DNA of 64,000 nucleotides, from contig NZ_CP092471.1 of NCBI RefSeq assembly GCF_026168555.1, forward strand, positions 1,498,501 through 1,562,500, read 5' to 3'. Both the position numbers and the translations under genes were made by a program. Under the pieces are notes generated by a model that did no database searches, was not told the origin of the DNA, and saw only the letters and a list, made by a program, of their open reading frames with translations. Shown here piece after piece: positions 62,220 through 64,000 of this stretch; position 1 is the first letter of the stretch, and every line of letters begins with the position of its first letter. The DNA comes from Qipengyuania spongiae. Lineage in GTDB: Bacteria; Pseudomonadota; Alphaproteobacteria; Sphingomonadales; Sphingomonadaceae.

Positions 62220-63437
62220 ATGAAGAAGACCACCGGAACCGACCGTTCGATCACCTCACGCTGGCGCCCCGCCACCCAGGCCGTGCGCGGTGGCACCTGG
62301 CGGTCCGAGCATGGCGAGACGAGCGAGGCGCTGTTCCTCACCTCGGGCTACACCTACGACGACGCACAGACCGTGGCCGATCGCTTCGCGGGCGAGGCCG
62401 AGGGCATGACCTATTCCCGCCTCCAGAACCCGACCGTGGCGATGATGGAGGAGCGGATCGCGCTGATGGAGGGTGCCGAGGCCTGTCGCGCACAGGCGAG
62501 CGGCATGGCGGCGATGACCGCGGCGCTGCTTTGCCAGCTTTCCGCCGGCGACCATGTGGTCGGCGCGCGCGCGGCCTTCGGCTCGTGCCGCTGGCTGCTC
62601 GACAGCCTGCTGCCGCGCTTCGGGATCGAGACGAGCGTGGTCGACAGCGCGGACAATTCCGCGTGGGAAGCGGCAATCCGGCCCAACACCAAGGTCTTCT
62701 TCTTCGAGACGCCGGCCAATCCGACGCTCGACGTGGTCGACATGCAGGCCGTCTGCGATCTTGCCCGCGCGCACGGTATCGTCACCGTGGTCGACAATGC
62801 CTTCGCCACCAGCGCCTTGCAGCGACCGATGGATTTCGGCGCGGACGTGGTCGCTTATTCGGCCACCAAGCTGATGGACGGACAGGGCCGTGTGCTGGCG
62901 GGCGCCGTGTGCGGATCGAAGGAATGGATCGACGAGGTGCTGCTGCCCTTCCAGCGCAACACCGGCCCCAACTGCGCGCCTTTCAACGCGTGGGTGGTGC
63001 TGAAGGGTCTGGAGACGCTTTCGCTGCGTGCCCATCGCCAGAGCGAGAATGCGGTCGCGCTCGGCCAGGCGATCGAGGACCGGGTGGTTCGCGCCGGAGG
63101 CACCATGCGCCATCCCGGCCTGCCCAGCCATCCGCAGCACGCGCTCGCCACGGCACAGATGGCTGCGACCGGCCCGATCTTCGCCCTCGATGTCGGCAGC
63201 CGCCAGACCGCCTTCGCCCTGCTCGACGCGCTCGAACTGATCGACCTGTCCAACAACATCGGCGATGCGCGCAGCCTGATGTGCCATCCGGCGAGCACCA
63301 CCCATGCGGGCATGAGCGCCGAGGGGCGGGCCGAGATGGGCGTGACCGAGGGGCTGTTGCGGATCAATGTCGGGCTCGAGGACATCGCCGACCTCACCGA
63401 GGACATGGACCGGGCGCTCTCCGCAGCCGGAATGTGA
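62220..63437 (+). CDS. metZ: O-succinylhomoserine sulfhydrylase
   Basis: Makes homocysteine from O-succinylhomoserine and sulfide in methionine synthesis. 405 residues of the Cys/Met metabolism PLP family: WRPATQAVRGGTWRSEHGETSEALFLTSGYTYDDA, FFFETPANPTLDVVD and the PLP lysine in VAYSATKLMDGQGRVLAG. Start at 62220 (MKKTTGTDR) is chosen because the frame upstream to 62166 runs through the terminator. The plain gamma-synthase MetB is hard to exclude by eye. Confidence 0.9.
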   Translation: MKKTTGTDRSITSRWRPATQAVRGGTWRSEHGETSEALFLTSGYTYDDAQTVADRFAGEAEGMTYSRLQNPTVAMMEERIALMEGAEACRAQASGMAAMTAALLCQLSAGDHVVGARAAFGSCRWLLDSLLPRFGIETSVVDSADNSAWEAAIRPNTKVFFFETPANPTLDVVDMQAVCDLARAHGIVTVVDNAFATSALQRPMDFGADVVAYSATKLMDGQGRVLAGAVCGSKEWIDEVLLPFQRNTGPNCAPFNAWVVLKGLETLSLRAHRQSENAVALGQAIEDRVVRAGGTMRHPGLPSHPQHALATAQMAATGPIFALDVGSRQTAFALLDALELIDLSNNIGDARSLMCHPASTTHAGMSAEGRAEMGVTEGLLRINVGLEDIADLTEDMDRALSAAGM

Positions 63438-63441
63438 TTCG

Positions 63442-63855
63442 CTAGCGCCGCCAGTCGTTGCGCAGGGCGATCCGGTTCAGTTCCTGCCCGAGCGCATGGG
63501 CCGTCGTCATCGCCGCCGGGCAGCGCGCATCGTCGGTCAGCGCGCCGAACACGTCGAGCCCGGCTCCGCCGATCAGCGCCATGATCAGCCCCTCGTCTCG
63601 GGTCATGCCCGAGGCGCAGCATGGGGCGAGCTTGATCTTGCGGCGCGAGGTGCGCGCAAGGTCAACCACCAGCGCGCGAGTGATCACCAGCAGCTTGCGG
63701 AAGTCGACTCCAGCCGCATCCATAGCGAGCATCGTCGCGCGCGCATCATGCAGTCCGTGGCCCGCGATCCGGCGGAGCAGCACCAGTCCGAGCGTCTGCT
63801 GGCGCCGGGCGGGGAGGGGCAGGTCGAGCGTGTTCGAATCGGGCATGTTGGGCAT
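63442..63855 (-). CDS. DUF6628-like protein of unknown function
   Basis: 137 residues, soluble, Arg/Ala-rich: TLGLVLLRRIAGHGLHDARATML, ALVVDLARTSRRKIKLAPCCASGMTRDEGLIM, then a carboxyl helix. The CC pair and the LARTSRRKI strand resemble a sphingomonad family that I recall as DUF6628, with low certainty. Start at 63855 has AAGGAG upstream; ATG at 63846 is an alternative. A Fur-box-like palindrome lies 34 bases before the start. Convergent with metZ. Confidence 0.7.
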   Translation of the reverse strand: MPNMPDSNTLDLPLPARRQQTLGLVLLRRIAGHGLHDARATMLAMDAAGVDFRKLLVITRALVVDLARTSRRKIKLAPCCASGMTRDEGLIMALIGGAGLDVFGALTDDARCPAAMTTAHALGQELNRIALRNDWRR

Positions 63856-63888
63856 CGCGGATCTCCTTCGGTCCGCGACACTATGCTA

Positions 63889-63905
63889 TTGCAAGTCATT
63901 CGCAA
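63889..63905 (-). promoter_or_regulatory. Fur-box-like palindrome
   Basis: On the minus strand TTGCGAATGACTTGCAA, a 17-base partial palindrome (TTGC at one end, GCAA at the other) with an AATGA core reminiscent of alphaproteobacterial Fur sites. It lies 34-50 bases before the start of the minus-strand gene at 63855, where a repressor would cover its promoter. Match by eye only. Confidence 0.4.
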
Positions 63906-64000
63906 CCCCGAAAGAGGATCGACCCGGGAATATCCGGCAAAGCGCCGGCGACGTTGCCCTCGGGCCTCCGCGTTGTAGCGGTCAGCGCCGTCCGACGACC

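Noticed and set aside
1..64000. Phage, insertion sequence, CRISPR array or secretion island
   Set aside because: No transposase, integrase, terminal repeats or regularly spaced repeats were seen, and codon use and gene density are even throughout.

Overview
The window is a high-GC, gene-dense, core-genome stretch from an alphaproteobacterium, most likely a sphingomonad (Erythrobacteraceae/Sphingomonadales). The evidence is a condensing-type 5-aminolevulinate synthase, a MucR regulator, class II DAHP synthase, a DUF1489 protein, the miaB-phoH-ybeY-corC block, the carboxyspermidine route to spermidine, and a sphingomonad-type REP repeat. I see no phage, insertion sequence, CRISPR array, rRNA or tRNA. 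About 67 protein genes fill the window; only one intergenic gap exceeds 300 bp.

Layout. 1-9.4 kb: 3' part of nudC, a DsbA-family oxidoreductase, a minus-strand group ending in a terminator buried inside the DsbA gene (mgtE, DUF1489, small disordered protein), a cyclophilin, then miaB, phoH, ybeY, a CorC-like CBS protein and a LysR regulator. 9.4-13.7 kb: minus-strand nfu, rutE-like, rimI/tsaB, mucR, fur, plsC. 13.8-21.4 kb: a large M16 peptidase, aroG class II, the ergothioneine pair egtB-egtD and an aspartic protease. 21.4-25.8 kb: a translationally coupled trehalose cluster otsB-GH15-otsA whose otsA appears to start at CTG, facing a receiver protein with Glu at the phosphoacceptor site. 25.9-29.2 kb: phosphatase, trxB, MAPEG protein, threonine dehydratase. 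29.5-33.8 kb: spermidine block (carboxyspermidine dehydrogenase, a macro-domain gene, carboxyspermidine decarboxylase, and ornithine/lysine decarboxylase behind a structured leader that can hide its Shine-Dalgarno). 33.8-37.9 kb: lipoprotein, a nitroreductase broken by one nonsense codon, a LuxR-type regulator, hemA (ALAS), murI. 38-45.5 kb: plsY-dprA, a membrane protein, topA, MFS transporter and AraC regulator. 45.5-49.6 kb: lepB-rnc-era with 4-base overlaps, divergent from pgi. 49.7-58.7 kb: a small ORF, Crp-type regulator, DEAD-box helicase, lipoprotein, PAP2 phosphatase, CDP-alcohol phosphotransferase, MscS channel, glutathione reductase, TspO, UbiK. 58.7-64 kb: recO, two glycosyltransferases, a small membrane protein, metZ and an unassigned protein with a Fur-box-like palindrome upstream.

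Themes. Several genes deal with redox and stress (EgtB/EgtD, TrxB, Gor, DsbA, trehalose cycle, MscS, Fur, TspO). Envelope and lipid genes recur (PlsC, PlsY, MurI, LepB, CDP-alcohol transferase, glycosyltransferases). No wholly novel multi-gene system was seen. The most interesting signals are regulatory: the SD-sequestering leader before the polyamine decarboxylase, the terminator embedded in a convergent coding region, the coupled CTG start of otsA, and a hairpin over the ribosome binding site of a 69-residue ORF. All functional names come from motif and family recognition by eye; no database search was run.
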